Numbered from the stretch's first letter, positions 44,301-52,685 are shown. The stretch is 64,000 nt of DNA from Streptomyces sp. BHT-5-2 (GCF_019774615.1 NZ_CP081497.1:1860001-1924000); one strand, 5' to 3'. Made by a program: numbers and translations. The notes: generated by a model from the letters alone, not told the origin.

Positions 44301-44524
44301 CCGGTCAGCCGGAACCAGCTCGTCGACCACGGCGGCCCCCAGGCGTCCCCGACCGCGAACGGCTCGTAGTCGGCGGTCAGCGCCTCGGCGGCCGCCCTGG
44401 GCTTGCCCGGTACGTGCCACACCTCCAGCCGCAGCGGGTGCCGCGCCGGGTACTGCGCGGGCCGGATGTGCTGTTCGAGCGCCCGCGCGAGGCGCCCCTC
44501 CACCAGCAGTCGGTCGTCGTGCAC
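41369..44524 (-). CDS. GH38 alpha-mannosidase
   Basis: A 1051-residue glycoside hydrolase family 38 enzyme that trims alpha-mannosides. The N-terminal ~240 residues form a beta-rich domain; the (beta/alpha)7 catalytic domain has the zinc ligands in GHAHIDSAWLWPLRE (His258, His260, Asp262) and the nucleophile Asp372 in WLPDSFGYT; a helical domain and large C-terminal beta-sandwich domains follow (to ~1040). No signal peptide is seen, so it is probably cytosolic, acting on imported mannosides. GTG 44524 is the first codon after the promoter region. It stands alone, convergent with the PoxB gene, without an adjacent sugar transporter. Confidence 0.94.
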   Translation of the reverse strand: MHDDRLLVEGRLARALEQHIRPAQYPARHPLRLEVWHVPGKPRAAAEALTADYEPFAVGDAWGPPWSTSWFRLTGEVPAEWAGRRVEAVLDPGFTGDGPGFQAEGLVYDAAGVPLKGVHPRNRHVPVAAPAHGGEEVRLLLEAAANPAVLRDFRPTDLGDIRTAPRRPLHRFAAADLAVLDETVWQLVLDVEVLWELMHELPVDRPRRHGILRALENMLDALDLHDVGGTAAAARAELADVLSRPATASAHRVSATGHAHIDSAWLWPLRETVRKAARTFANVTQLATEYPELVFSCSQAQQYAWVRDNQPHLWARIKKAVRNGNWVPVGSMWVESDANMPGGEALARQLVHGKRFFLDELGVETEEVWLPDSFGYTAAFPQLARLAGAKWFLTQKLSWNESDRMPHHTFWWEGIDGTRVFTHFPPVDTYNSQLHGRELAHAERNFAEQGRATRSLVPFGWGDGGGGPTREMLERARRLRSLEGSPRVAVEPPARFFAAAHEEYAAAAPVWSGELYLQFHRGTYTSQAGTKQGNRRCEHLLREAELWAATAAVHTATAPGDAAYRYPYAALDRLWKTVLLHQFHDILPGSSIAWVHREARATYAAVAAELTALTEEALAALAAGTGEPAPTGRPASDAVFNASPYDRLEIVELPAGGTGPAAVAVQVPALGSAPLPPSGAAAPAPRPVRATAGTRDLTLDNGRLRVRIDADGLLASVRDLAADREVLAPGARGNLLQLHPDHPNQYDAWNLDRHHRNRHTDLTAADSVELVASGPLTATVRVSRTFGDSHLTQDLTLHAGSRRLEITTDIDWHESEKVLKAAFPLDVHAERSTAEIQFGHVHRPTHANTSWDAARFEICAHRWLRVAEPGYGVALLNDSTYGHDVTRTPHEDGVGTTVRLTLLRAPHSPDPETDQGTHRFRYALLPGAGTTDAVAGGLALNLPLRTAPAPAAGHLAPLVRIDNPALTVESVKLADDRSGDVVVRLYESHGGRATGTLSPGFPVAHATVTDLLERPLRDEEEGPTSELTLTLRPFQIRTLRLRPVHPAAPPD

Positions 44525-44786
44525 GGCGGCTCCTCACGCTCGTACGGCCCGCGGACCCGGCACCGGCCGGCGGACCGGCCCGCTCCGGGCGGTCGCGGAA
44601 CGTATACCCACCCCGGCCCGCCGGGGCCCCGTCCCGCCGGGCGTCGCAGACCGCCCGCCGCGGGCGTGCGCCGGCCGCGCGCCCGCGGGCGGCAAGCGGA
44701 AGCATGGCGACGGGCCCGATGGGAATGCTGAGCGTGAGGCTGTTCGAGGCAGAGCGCCGGTGGTTCGTCTGGGGGGCGGGGGAGAG

Positions 44787-45266
44787 ATGCGTCGGCCTGT
44801 GCGGTGCGAGGAAGGGAACAGACGACAGCGCACGGAAGGGGGTGACGGGAGCGGCGCGGTCGCGCTGCGCGCGCCCGGAGTACTGGAGCGCAAGGTGCGG
44901 CAGGCCGACCTCAAGGCGGTCGGCGAACTCCGCGGAGAGCTGCGGGAGTTACTGTGCCGCTGGGCGCCGCCGGACGGCGGGGCTCCGGCGGATCCCGAGG
45001 TGGCGGCGCTGCTGACCAGCGAGTTGGTGACCAACGCCCTGCTGCACACCGAGGGCGGGGCGGTGGTGACGGTCCGGGTCACCGACCGCCTGCGGGTGGA
45101 GGTGCGGGACTTCGCCGAACGCTGTCCGGAGCCGCGCGCCCCGTCGGTCGACGGCACTTCGGGGCGGGGGCTGATGCTGGTACGGGCCCTGGCGGACGCC
45201 TGGGGCATCCGGCCCGAGGGGGTCGGCAAGTGCGTGTGGTTCGAGCTGGGCGGCGGACCGGCCTGA
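44787..45266 (+). CDS. ATP-binding (HATPase_c, anti-sigma-like) protein
   Basis: A GHKL ATPase domain protein of the RsbW/anti-sigma kind, with N-box LLTSELVTNALLH, G1-like box VEVRDFAERCPE and G2-like SGRGLMLVRALADAWG. It is the second such protein in the window. From ATG 44787 it has 159 residues, but the first ~36 are Arg/Gly-rich; GTG 44895, with GGAG upstream, would give 123 residues starting just before the conserved part, and may be the true start. No STAS or sigma gene is adjacent. Confidence 0.8.
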   Translation: MRRPVRCEEGNRRQRTEGGDGSGAVALRAPGVLERKVRQADLKAVGELRGELRELLCRWAPPDGGAPADPEVAALLTSELVTNALLHTEGGAVVTVRVTDRLRVEVRDFAERCPEPRAPSVDGTSGRGLMLVRALADAWGIRPEGVGKCVWFELGGGPA

Positions 45267-45306
45267 CGCGAAGCCGGGGGTGAGGGTCGGCGCGGTCCGC
45301 CACCGT

Positions 45307-46380
45307 TCAGCCGAACTGCCTTTCGATCTCGGCGAGTTTCTCCTCCAGGGAGTCCAGCCGGGGGATCGTCTGGGTGTCGTCCTCGGCGGTGAGGTCGACG
45401 GCGCTGCGCCGCCCGGATATGGCGGAGCCCTCGGGCTCGGTACCGTTCACGGCCTTCAGGGCCGGCCGGGGGCGGTTGGCCGCGTCGCCGGGGGGCAGCG
45501 GCGTCGGATCGACCGGCCCCACGGCGTCCGGGCCGGCCTCCACGGGCGGCAGGGGCGCGCCCGCCGGGAGGGCGTGGCGTCCACCGCTTCTGGCCCAGGA
45601 GCGGTGCTGCCGGTTGAGGGCCTTGATCCGGGCCCGGTCGAGCTTGTCCTGCTCGCGCCGGTGGAGCCGGTTCCGGGTCTTCTCCCGCTTGTCGTCGCGG
45701 ACCTCCTCGACCGCCTCGTCCAGCGTCCCCACGCCCTCCAGCAGCATCAGCGACCAGGCGGCGAAGGTCTCGCGGGGCGCCCGCAGCCAGCGGACGATGC
45801 GGATCTGCGGCAACGGCCGGGGCACCAGGCCCTGTTCGCGCAGCGCCGCCCGGCGGGTCTGTTTCAGCGCCCGGTCGAAGAGGATCGCCGCCGACAGCGA
45901 CATCCCGGCGAAGAACTGCGGGGCGCCCGCGTGGTCCAGTCCGCGCGGTGCGTGCACCCAGTTGAACCAGGCGGCGGCGCAGGCGAACGTCCACACCAGT
46001 ATCCGGGAGCCGAGTGCCGCGTCGCCGTGACTGGCCTCGCGCACCGCCAGGACGGAGCAGAACATCGCGGCGCCGTCGAGTCCGAACGGCACCAGGTACT
46101 CCCAGCCCCCGGTGAGCCCGAGGTTCTGGACGCCGAAGCCGACCAGGCCGTGGAAGGAGAGGGCCGCGGCGACCGCGGCGCAGCAGAACAGCAGGACGTA
46201 GGCGGCCGAGGCGAAGACCGCCTCCTTGCGCCGGCGGCGGTCCACGGTGCGTTCCCAGGACTCGTCGGTGCCGGTCCGCCGGCCCGCGTGCCTGCCGCGC
46301 CGGAAGCGGAAGGCGGCGGCGGTGCCCCCGGCGAGCAGCAGAAACGTCGGAATCATCCAATTCAGCGATATCTCGTTCAT
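45307..46380 (-). CDS. DUF2637 membrane protein
   Basis: A 357-residue protein with an N-terminal helix, then four membrane helices (~55-175) that include YLVPFGLDGAAMFCSVLAVRE, and a long basic/acidic cytoplasmic tail with coiled-coil potential (~215-265, KREKTRNRLHRREQDKLDRA) and a Pro-rich end. DUF2637 proteins are related to SpdB-type transfer-associated proteins of actinobacterial plasmids and integrative elements, but no transfer genes are nearby. The ribosome-binding site is weak. The 230 bases upstream hold only its promoter. Confidence 0.8.
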   Translation of the reverse strand: MNEISLNWMIPTFLLLAGGTAAAFRFRRGRHAGRRTGTDESWERTVDRRRRKEAVFASAAYVLLFCCAAVAAALSFHGLVGFGVQNLGLTGGWEYLVPFGLDGAAMFCSVLAVREASHGDAALGSRILVWTFACAAAWFNWVHAPRGLDHAGAPQFFAGMSLSAAILFDRALKQTRRAALREQGLVPRPLPQIRIVRWLRAPRETFAAWSLMLLEGVGTLDEAVEEVRDDKREKTRNRLHRREQDKLDRARIKALNRQHRSWARSGGRHALPAGAPLPPVEAGPDAVGPVDPTPLPPGDAANRPRPALKAVNGTEPEGSAISGRRSAVDLTAEDDTQTIPRLDSLEEKLAEIERQFG

Positions 46381-46610
46381 TCTTACCCCGGGATTCCTTG
46401 GTGGGATGGCGGCACGTCCGCGGGTCCGCGAGTGCGCGCGTCATCCTTACGGGATCGACCCCGGTTGCAGGGGGTTTCGGGGCAAGAGAACGCCAAGGTG
46501 TACCGGGTCCCGCGGCGGAATGACCCAGAGGTCTCGAACTTCTTTGCGTCAAGGGGGAGTTGTGTGCGGATCGCGGTCGATCGCGGCGGTCCGCGGGGGC
46601 GGCGGGCGGC

Positions 46611-47459
46611 TCAGGCGGTCGCGGTGAGGCGGCTGACGCGTTCCGTGTCGCAGGTGCGCGGGCAGGTGACGCAGGTGTCCTCGGGGCGCAGCGTGTAGTA
46701 CATGCAGCAGCTGGCGCGGTCCCGGGTGGCCAGCGTGGCGCCGTCCGGGCCGGTCAGCTCGCGGAAGCCGGCGCCGGCCACGTACGGCGCGACGGCGCCC
46801 GGCAGCAGCCGTGCCAGCTCGGCCGTCGCCCGCGCCTCCTCGCCCAGCAGGTGCCCGACGTACCAGAGCCCCTCGACGATCTCGTCGGAGGCCATGCCCC
46901 AGGCCGCCCGGGGGCCGCGCCGCATCCGGCCGCGGAGGCCCTCCAGGAGGGGCCGCAGATGGTCGGCGACCGCGGTGCGGACCTCGGCGCGCAGCGCCTC
47001 CTCGTCCGGCACCACCCGTGCGCCGGGCAGGGCCGCGGCCGGGTCGTCCGGCAGGCACCCGAACGAGGCCGCGCGCACCGCCATCCGGCCCAGCCCGCGG
47101 TGGAAGCGCACGTCCTCCGTGGAGAGGTACGGCACCCGGCGGTGCAGGAACCACGGGAGGGTGATCAGCAGGCAGGCCGGCCAGGCGTAGCGGTGCAGCG
47201 CGAAGCTCGCGACGACGTCGGGGCGGGCGGGCTGTCCGTAGTCCCGGGCGATCCGGTCCGCCTCGTCGGCGAGGAAGGTCTCCAGCGCCGGTCCGCCCGC
47301 GGCCAGGTCGGACGCCGCCAGCCAGCCGTCGCCCTCGGGTGGCGTGCTGTCCCACACCGTCACCTGGAGGCCGGGGAAGACCTCGGCGAGCCGGGCGTAG
47401 GCGTCCCCGGCGGGGTGGGCGCAGTGGGCGGCGGGCGCGGCAGCAGCGGCAGGAGGCAT
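46611..47459 (-). CDS. FhuF-like (2Fe-2S) ferric-siderophore reductase
   Basis: A 282-residue cytoplasmic iron-sulfur protein. The C-terminus has SCCMYYTLRPEDTCVTCP, the C-C-x10-C-x2-C cluster of FhuF-type 2Fe-2S proteins that reduce and release iron from siderophores. The rest is helical, with PWFLHRRVPYLS and DEIVEGLWYVGHLLGEEA. ATG 47459 is used; GTG 47471 is possible, and neither has a good ribosome-binding site. A perfect iron-box palindrome lies 31 bases upstream, so expression should rise in iron starvation. No siderophore transporter is adjacent. Confidence 0.85.
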   Translation of the reverse strand: MPPAAAAAPAAHCAHPAGDAYARLAEVFPGLQVTVWDSTPPEGDGWLAASDLAAGGPALETFLADEADRIARDYGQPARPDVVASFALHRYAWPACLLITLPWFLHRRVPYLSTEDVRFHRGLGRMAVRAASFGCLPDDPAAALPGARVVPDEEALRAEVRTAVADHLRPLLEGLRGRMRRGPRAAWGMASDEIVEGLWYVGHLLGEEARATAELARLLPGAVAPYVAGAGFRELTGPDGATLATRDRASCCMYYTLRPEDTCVTCPRTCDTERVSRLTATA

Positions 47460-47489
47460 GCGGAGGACCACCGAATCGCGATCGTTGGC

Positions 47490-47504
47490 AGGTAAGGCTT
47501 ACCT
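47490..47504. promoter_or_regulatory. DmdR1/IdeR-type iron box
   Basis: AGGTAAG-G-CTTACCT is a perfect 15-bp dyad and matches the core of the DtxR/IdeR/DmdR iron box (TTAGGTTAGGCTAACCTAA-like). It is between the divergent FhuF-like gene and the GntR gene, closest to FhuF. Iron-loaded DmdR1 would repress here. Confidence 0.85.
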
Positions 47505-47638
47505 TATCCGACATCTCTACCCGTGCCCGCGAAGGTGTGAACCGGCACTTCGGGCGCTTATGGTGCTGACACCCCGGATCCGGACACCGGCCTCGCGCCG
47601 GCGGATCCACGCAAGCCGTCAGCAGCAGGAGGAGCGCC

Positions 47639-48343
47639 ATGGAGCAGGGCACAGCGGAGCCGCAGCCGGAGGCCCGGGTGCGGATGCCCGGGGCCGGCGG
47701 CCTGCTGCCCCGGCCGCGGCCGCACCGTCACTCGGTGCGCGGCCAGGTCCTGGACGCGCTGCGCCAGGCACTGGCAAGCGGGGAGCTGCTCGCCGGCGAG
47801 GTCTACTCCGCGCCGGTGCTCGCCGAGCGGTACGGCGTCTCCGCGACCCCGGTCCGCGAGGCGATGCAGCAGCTCGCCGGGGAGGGCGCCGTCGAGGTCG
47901 TGCCCAACCGCGGCTTCCGGGTCTGCGAGCGCAGCTCCCGCGACCTCGCCGAGCTCGCCGAGGTCCGCACCATGCTGGAGCTGCCCGCGATCGTGCGGCT
48001 GGCCCGGGCGGTGCCCCCCGAGCGCTGGGAGGGGCTCCGGCCGCTGGCCGAGGAGGGGGTGGCCGCCGCCGCGCGGGGCGACCGGGCCGGGTACGCGGAT
48101 GCCGACCACGCCTTCCACCAGGCGCTGATCGCGCTCACCGGGAACCGCCGGCTCACCCAGGTCACCGGCGATCTGCTGCGCCGCGCGCAGTGGTCGGGGG
48201 GCGGCGCCCGGCCGCGCACCGCCGAACTGCTGGCCGACGCCTCCGAGCACACGGCCCTGCTCGACGCGCTGGTCGCCTCGGAGTACGCGGTCGTCGAGCG
48301 GATCGCCCGCGAGCACCTGTCGGCGGCCCGGCACCCGCACTGA
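47639..48343 (+). CDS. GntR-family (FCD) regulator
   Basis: A 234-residue repressor. The winged helix (~35-95) has YGVSATPVREAMQQLAGEGAVEVVPNRGFRV, the GntR signature; the helical FCD domain (~100-225) carries the metal/ligand residues in DHAFHQALIALTGNRRL and the late His in EHTALLDAL. FCD members usually respond to carboxylic acids or sugar acids. ATG 47639 follows GGAGGAGCGCC. It diverges from the FhuF-like gene; its target is not evident. Confidence 0.92.
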   Translation: MEQGTAEPQPEARVRMPGAGGLLPRPRPHRHSVRGQVLDALRQALASGELLAGEVYSAPVLAERYGVSATPVREAMQQLAGEGAVEVVPNRGFRVCERSSRDLAELAEVRTMLELPAIVRLARAVPPERWEGLRPLAEEGVAAAARGDRAGYADADHAFHQALIALTGNRRLTQVTGDLLRRAQWSGGGARPRTAELLADASEHTALLDALVASEYAVVERIAREHLSAARHPH

Positions 48344-48384
48344 GGCGGCGGCGGTCGCGGGGCCCGGGTGCCGGGCCCGCGGGC

Positions 48385-49263
48385 TCAGAAGACCGGCAGG
48401 AGTTCCGCCAGCGGCAGTGCCGCGACGTCGGCGGCGGGCCGGGAGACGTAGAGCTCGGCGTGGTAGAAGCCGTCGGCCTCCTTGCCGCCGGTGGTCAGTC
48501 CGCGGGCCGCCAGCGCCTCGAAGGCCGCCCGCCGCTCGGCCTCGTCGGCGAACCGCCGCTGCCGGAACGTCCGCGTGGTGAGCCGCTCGGTGACCAGCCC
48601 GGCCCGCGCCAGCAGCGCGGAGACCGGCCGGTACGACACCGTGCGCAGCACGAACGCGGCGACCCACGGCGGAGCGGTGACGCAGTCGACGAGCCGGCCG
48701 AAGGTGCGCGCGGTGATGTAGCCGACGCCGCCGGTGACGGTGATCAGGTCGGTGCCGTCCAGCGTCCGGCACAGCTGCGGGCTCGGGGCGTCCGCCTCCA
48801 GGTTCTCGGCGAAGCCGTCGTCGAGCAGGCCGGCCGCCACGGCGTAGCCGACCGCGTGCCCCGCGGCGTCGATGCCGGTCACCCGGGCCGCGCCGGGGCG
48901 GCGCAGCCCGGCGTAGAAGGCCCGGTCCGCGCGGGCCAGGGCGTCGCCCGCCGGGGCGCCGGGCCCGCCTCCCGTGTAGCGGTCGTAGAGGTCGTCGAGG
49001 GTCAGCCGGTGGTTGAGCAGCGCCGCGTTGACCCCGTACGAGCAGCACAGGTCGACGACGCGCAGCGGCGGACGGTCGCCGCGGCGGCGTTGCAGCGCGT
49101 CGGCCAGTGCGCGGAACACCGCCTGGCCGTGGTGCGGGATCTGGTACTCCAGGGGTTGCAGCGTGCCGAAATAGCGGCGCGGATCAGGGCAGTTGTAGAT
49201 CGCCTCGAAATGCGCCTTGCCCCAGTCGGTTCCGGTGCTGGTGGTGTGGGTCACTCCTGCCAC
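48385..49263 (-). CDS. Class I SAM-dependent methyltransferase-like protein
   Basis: A 292-residue protein. The SAM-binding motif I is in VVDLCCSYGVNAALLN, followed by a motif II-like VTGIDAAGHAVGYAV and a post-motif LITVTGGVGYIT. The N-terminal HFEAIYNCPDPRRYFGTLQP segment precedes the fold. The target molecule is unknown. GTG 49263 has a perfect AGGAGG six bases upstream. A small upstream frame ends inside its first codons. Convergent with GntR. Confidence 0.82.
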   Translation of the reverse strand: MAGVTHTTSTGTDWGKAHFEAIYNCPDPRRYFGTLQPLEYQIPHHGQAVFRALADALQRRRGDRPPLRVVDLCCSYGVNAALLNHRLTLDDLYDRYTGGGPGAPAGDALARADRAFYAGLRRPGAARVTGIDAAGHAVGYAVAAGLLDDGFAENLEADAPSPQLCRTLDGTDLITVTGGVGYITARTFGRLVDCVTAPPWVAAFVLRTVSYRPVSALLARAGLVTERLTTRTFRQRRFADEAERRAAFEALAARGLTTGGKEADGFYHAELYVSRPAADVAALPLAELLPVF

Positions 49264-49373
49264 GGTGCGCCTCCTGAAGGCTCTGCCAGAGGGAGCTGGT
49301 CGCGGACCAGCATCCAGGCCGCGCCGCCCGGTCGCAGTGCGACTTGTGGCCATTCTCGGGGCACGTGGGGCAT
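49251..49373 (-). CDS. Possible 40-residue protein coupled to methyltransferase
   Basis: A frame from ATG 49373 reads MPHVPREWPQVALRPGGAAW and ends SGGAPWQE; its stop overlaps the methyltransferase start by 13 bases, as in coupled genes. Its composition is balanced for a protein and not obviously shadow sequence, but its ribosome-binding site is weak. The remainder of the gap to 49593 shows nothing else of note. Confidence 0.35.
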   Translation of the reverse strand: MPHVPREWPQVALRPGGAAWMLVRDQLPLAEPSGGAPWQE

Positions 49374-49593
49374 GGCGCTACCGACCGATCGACGCCCGGC
49401 AGCCCCCTCGACCCGGCCGATCCGCCGCCGGCAGGGTCCGGATCCGGCCAATCGACGCGGGACGCGGCATGGCCGAGGCGGGGTGGTTGACGGCCGGAGG
49501 GCGCGGCCGCGGGCGGTGGAGGGCGGGTGGCGGGTGGCCCGGGGACCGGGGCTCGGGCCGTCCGGGCCGGAGCCGCCGGACGGGTGGCCCGCC

Positions 49594-50484
49594 CTAGCCC
49601 GCCGTGCCCTCCGCGGCCGCCGCAGGCTCCTCCGGCGGGGCCGGGGGCAGCTGGGCGGCGAGCCAGGTGGGGAGGCCGCCCATGAGGCGGAACAGGCGGG
49701 CGGCCTCGGTGCGCAGGCGGACCGCCTCGTCGTCGGGGACGGCGTCGGCCAGTGCGGCCAGCGCCGGCGCGGTGCCGACCAGGAAACCCAGCTCCTCGCG
49801 GATCCGCAGGGACTCCGTGAAACCGTGCCGGGCCTCCGCCAACTCCCCCTCGCGCAGCGCCAGTCCGGCGAGGTGGCGCCAGGTGAAGGAGAGCAGTAAG
49901 GCGTCGCCCTGGTCGGCGGCGCCGGCGTGGGCGCGGCGGTAGGCGGCGCGGGCGGCGTCCGGGCTGTCGGCGATGTGCTCGGCCATCAGCCCGCGGCGGT
50001 AGTCCAGCAGCGGCCGGCCGGCCTCGCCGGGGGCCAGCAGCGCGGCCGCCCGGCCGAGCGCCGACCGCGCCTCGTCGGCCCGGTCGCGGACGCCCAACAC
50101 CGTTGAGGTGTAGGCGAGTTGGCCGCGCTCGCAGGCCGCGGCGCCGCGTTCGCCGTCGCCGCCGGCGAGCGCCTCCGCGGTGCGCAGCGCGTCCTCGGCC
50201 TCGGCGAAGCCGGCGGCGGTGAACATGCAGCGCTCCACCAGGAGCGCGGCGCGGCGCAGTGCGGCGGGGGCCTGCCGGGCGGCGTACGGCTCCAGGAGGG
50301 CGGCCGCGTCGAGCCAGCAGCCCCGGGAGCGCAGCCGCCACACGGCGCGGTCCAGTGGATCGTCGCCCGCCGGGCCGCCCGCTCCCGGCGCGGCTCCCGG
50401 CCGCGGTGCCGGGACCGGTACCTGATCCGCGGACCTCATGGAATCCGCGGGATCCGCGGATCCGGACATGGCGGTATCCGCCAC
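49594..50484 (-). CDS. TPR-like helical protein
   Basis: A 296-residue soluble protein. After ~50 Pro/Ala residues it consists of repeated helix pairs rich in Ala/Leu (for example AAALLEPYAARQAPAALRRA, HLAGLALREGELAEARHGF and SLRIREELGFLVGTAPAL), consistent with tetratricopeptide repeats of the kind found in actinobacterial regulators and transporter adaptors. No DNA-binding or ATPase motif is present. GTG 50484 follows GGGGAGGG. It precedes the methyltransferase on the same strand and may share its transcript. Confidence 0.65.
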   Translation of the reverse strand: MADTAMSGSADPADSMRSADQVPVPAPRPGAAPGAGGPAGDDPLDRAVWRLRSRGCWLDAAALLEPYAARQAPAALRRAALLVERCMFTAAGFAEAEDALRTAEALAGGDGERGAAACERGQLAYTSTVLGVRDRADEARSALGRAAALLAPGEAGRPLLDYRRGLMAEHIADSPDAARAAYRRAHAGAADQGDALLLSFTWRHLAGLALREGELAEARHGFTESLRIREELGFLVGTAPALAALADAVPDDEAVRLRTEAARLFRLMGGLPTWLAAQLPPAPPEEPAAAAEGTAG

Positions 50485-50753
50485 AGTGCCCTCCCCGAGC
50501 GCGCCATTGAGCGGGAATGCAGGATGCAGTGGGCGCATCTCAGCACGAATCCCGTCGCCGGGCCAAGGGGATGGGTGAAAGTTTTCACAATCGCGCGGGG
50601 CGGTCGCGGTGGCCGATACGCGGTGGTTTGGCCGCCGTACGCCACGGGCCGTGCGCCGGGCGCGGCAACGGCGTCGACGCGATGCCGCCCGATCGGGGGA
50701 CCCCGGGACGGGGTCCGGGCCGGCCGCGACCCGTCACCTCGCCCGACGGCCCG

Positions 50754-52421
50754 TCAGCTCATCCGCAGGGCCAGGAAGAAGTCCAGCTTGTCCTCCAGGC
50801 GCGAGAGGTCGCGACCCGTCAGCTGCTCGATCCGGCCGACGCGGTAGCGGAGGGTGTTGACGTGCAGGTGCAGGCGGGTGGCGCAGCGCGTCCAGGAGCC
50901 GTCGCAGTCCAGGAACGCCTCCAGGGTCGGGATCAACTCGGCCCGGTGGCGGCGGTCGTAGTCCCGCAGCGGGTCCAACAGCCGGGCGGTGAAGGCCCGT
51001 CGGACGTCGTCGGGGACGAACGGCAGCAGCAGCACGTGCGAGGCCAGCTCCTCGTGGCCGGCGGCGCAGACCCGGCCGGGGCGGGCGGCGGCGACCCGGC
51101 GGGCGTGCCGGGCCTCCTCCAGGGCGCCGCGCAGCCCCTCGGCCGAGTGCACCGAGGCGCTGACCCCGATGGTCAGCCGGCCGTCGTCGGCCAGCCCCCG
51201 GGCCAGCGGTTCCTGGACGGCGCGCAGCAGCCGGTCGGCGTGCAGGCCGTCCGTCGTGGCGGTGTCGGCGGATTCCTCCGGGACGGCCGGCAGCGGCACC
51301 AGAGCCACCGCCTCGTCGCCGGTGTGCGCCACCGCGATGCGGTCCGACGGCTCCGGGCCGAACGTGCCGGGGTCGATCAGCATCTCCTCCAGCAGGCTCT
51401 GCGCCACCGGGCCGCCGGGCACGTCGCCGCCTTCCCACTCGACCCGGGCCACCACGATCTGCCAGTGCGGGGCCGCACCCAGACCGGGCAGCAGCACGGG
51501 GGCGGCCACCCGCAGCCGGGCGGCGATCTCGGCCGGCGGCGCACCGGTCTGCACCAGCTCCAGGACCTCCTGGGCCAGCCGTCGGCGGACCGTGCGGGCG
51601 GCCTCCCGGCGGTCCCGTTCGACGGCGATCAGCTGGGTGACGCCGTGCAGCAGGTCCAGGCGCTCCTCGGACCAGTCGCCGGCGTCCGCCTCGACCGCCA
51701 GCAGCCAGTCGCTGAGCACCGTCTGCCTCAGGTCGCGGCCCTCGTGGCGGATCGGGAAGAGCGAGTAGGTGGCACCGGCGAGGGCGATCCGGTGCGGGCC
51801 GCGGCGGCCGCCGCGGGCGGCGGCCAGGTGCTCGCCGGCCAGGCGGGCGCCCAGTTCCGCGGGCAGCTCCGGCCCGGCGTCGGCCAGCGTGGAGCCGGCG
51901 ATCTGCCGGCCGGTGGGGGAGAGCACCCAGGCGCGCAGGTCGAGGTCGGAGCCGAGCAGGTCCAGGACGACCTCGGGGCCGCCGCCGGCCGGGCCGGAGG
52001 TCATCAGCCGCCGGTGCCGGTCCACCACGGCGGCCAGGTCGCCGGCCCGCTCGCTGGAGACCTGCCGGACGACGTGCTCGGTGATCGAGGCGAACGAGAC
52101 CTTCTCGTCGACCGAGAACAGCGGCAGCCGGTGCCGGGCGCACGCCTGGACCAGGTCGTCGGGGATGGCGCCCAGCTCGGCCTCGCCGGCGGCCAGCCCG
52201 GCGACGCCCGCGCCGGCCAGGATGCGGACGAACCGCTCGGAGTCCTCCGGCTCCCGGCGCCAGGCCAGGCCGGTGAGGACCAGCTCGCCGCCGGAGAGGT
52301 ACCGGCTGGGATCCCGCAGGTCGGTGGTCATCACGCCACGGACGGTGCGGTCCAGCTCCTCATCGCCCCCGAGTAGCGTGAGGCCCAGAGAGTGTGTGTC
52401 CAGGAGTGCGCGGAGCCGCAT
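50754..52421 (-). CDS. PucR-family purine catabolism regulator
   Basis: A 555-residue regulator. The N-terminal PucR/purine-responsive domain (~5-130, with DTHSLGLTLLGGDEELDRTVRGVMTTD in its usual place) is followed by a GGDEF-like/CdaR middle region, and the C-terminal HTH_30 (~500-550) has GSWTRCATRLHLHVNTLRYR. PucR-type proteins control purine (xanthine, urate, allantoin) use. It diverges from the xanthine dehydrogenase operon across 264 bases that contain repeated ACAAGAC motifs, so it is the probable regulator. ATG 52421 matches the conserved start of the domain. Confidence 0.94.
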   Translation of the reverse strand: MRLRALLDTHSLGLTLLGGDEELDRTVRGVMTTDLRDPSRYLSGGELVLTGLAWRREPEDSERFVRILAGAGVAGLAAGEAELGAIPDDLVQACARHRLPLFSVDEKVSFASITEHVVRQVSSERAGDLAAVVDRHRRLMTSGPAGGGPEVVLDLLGSDLDLRAWVLSPTGRQIAGSTLADAGPELPAELGARLAGEHLAAARGGRRGPHRIALAGATYSLFPIRHEGRDLRQTVLSDWLLAVEADAGDWSEERLDLLHGVTQLIAVERDRREAARTVRRRLAQEVLELVQTGAPPAEIAARLRVAAPVLLPGLGAAPHWQIVVARVEWEGGDVPGGPVAQSLLEEMLIDPGTFGPEPSDRIAVAHTGDEAVALVPLPAVPEESADTATTDGLHADRLLRAVQEPLARGLADDGRLTIGVSASVHSAEGLRGALEEARHARRVAAARPGRVCAAGHEELASHVLLLPFVPDDVRRAFTARLLDPLRDYDRRHRAELIPTLEAFLDCDGSWTRCATRLHLHVNTLRYRVGRIEQLTGRDLSRLEDKLDFFLALRMS

Positions 52422-52446
52422 GACCTCGCCCGCCGTTCTGTGTGCT

Positions 52447-52605
52447 GTCTTGTGTTGCCGGTGGAATGCCGCGAGGTAATGATCCCTCGTCTTTCGTTCG
52501 AATCTACAAGACGGGCAGCGTGGCCAGCCAACCGCTTCATGGTTTCGGTGACTGCACCACGTGGGTGCCGGGCGCGTTCACTAAGGCCAACCGCGTTAAC
52601 AAGAC
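52447..52605. promoter_or_regulatory. Three ACAAGAC/GTCTTGT repeats between pucR-type gene and xdh operon
   Basis: GTCTTGT occurs at 52447-52453, and ACAAGAC at 52506-52512 and 52599-52605. A further dyad CGTCTT-N14-AAGACG (52488-52513) includes the middle copy. In this GC-rich genome an AT-containing heptamer is not expected three times in 160 bases. These are candidate PucR binding sites that would control both directions. Confidence 0.5.
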
Positions 52606-52685
52606 ATGAACGGCGCCATGGCGACAAGGGCCCGAGGTCCCGACCATGAGCAGCGGACGACCCCATTTCGTAGAAGAGGCCAACC

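Noticed and set aside
45307..46380. DUF2637 protein as evidence of an integrated conjugative element
   Set aside because: DUF2637/SpdB-like proteins occur on such elements, but there is no integrase, Tra/FtsK protein, replication gene or attachment repeat nearby.
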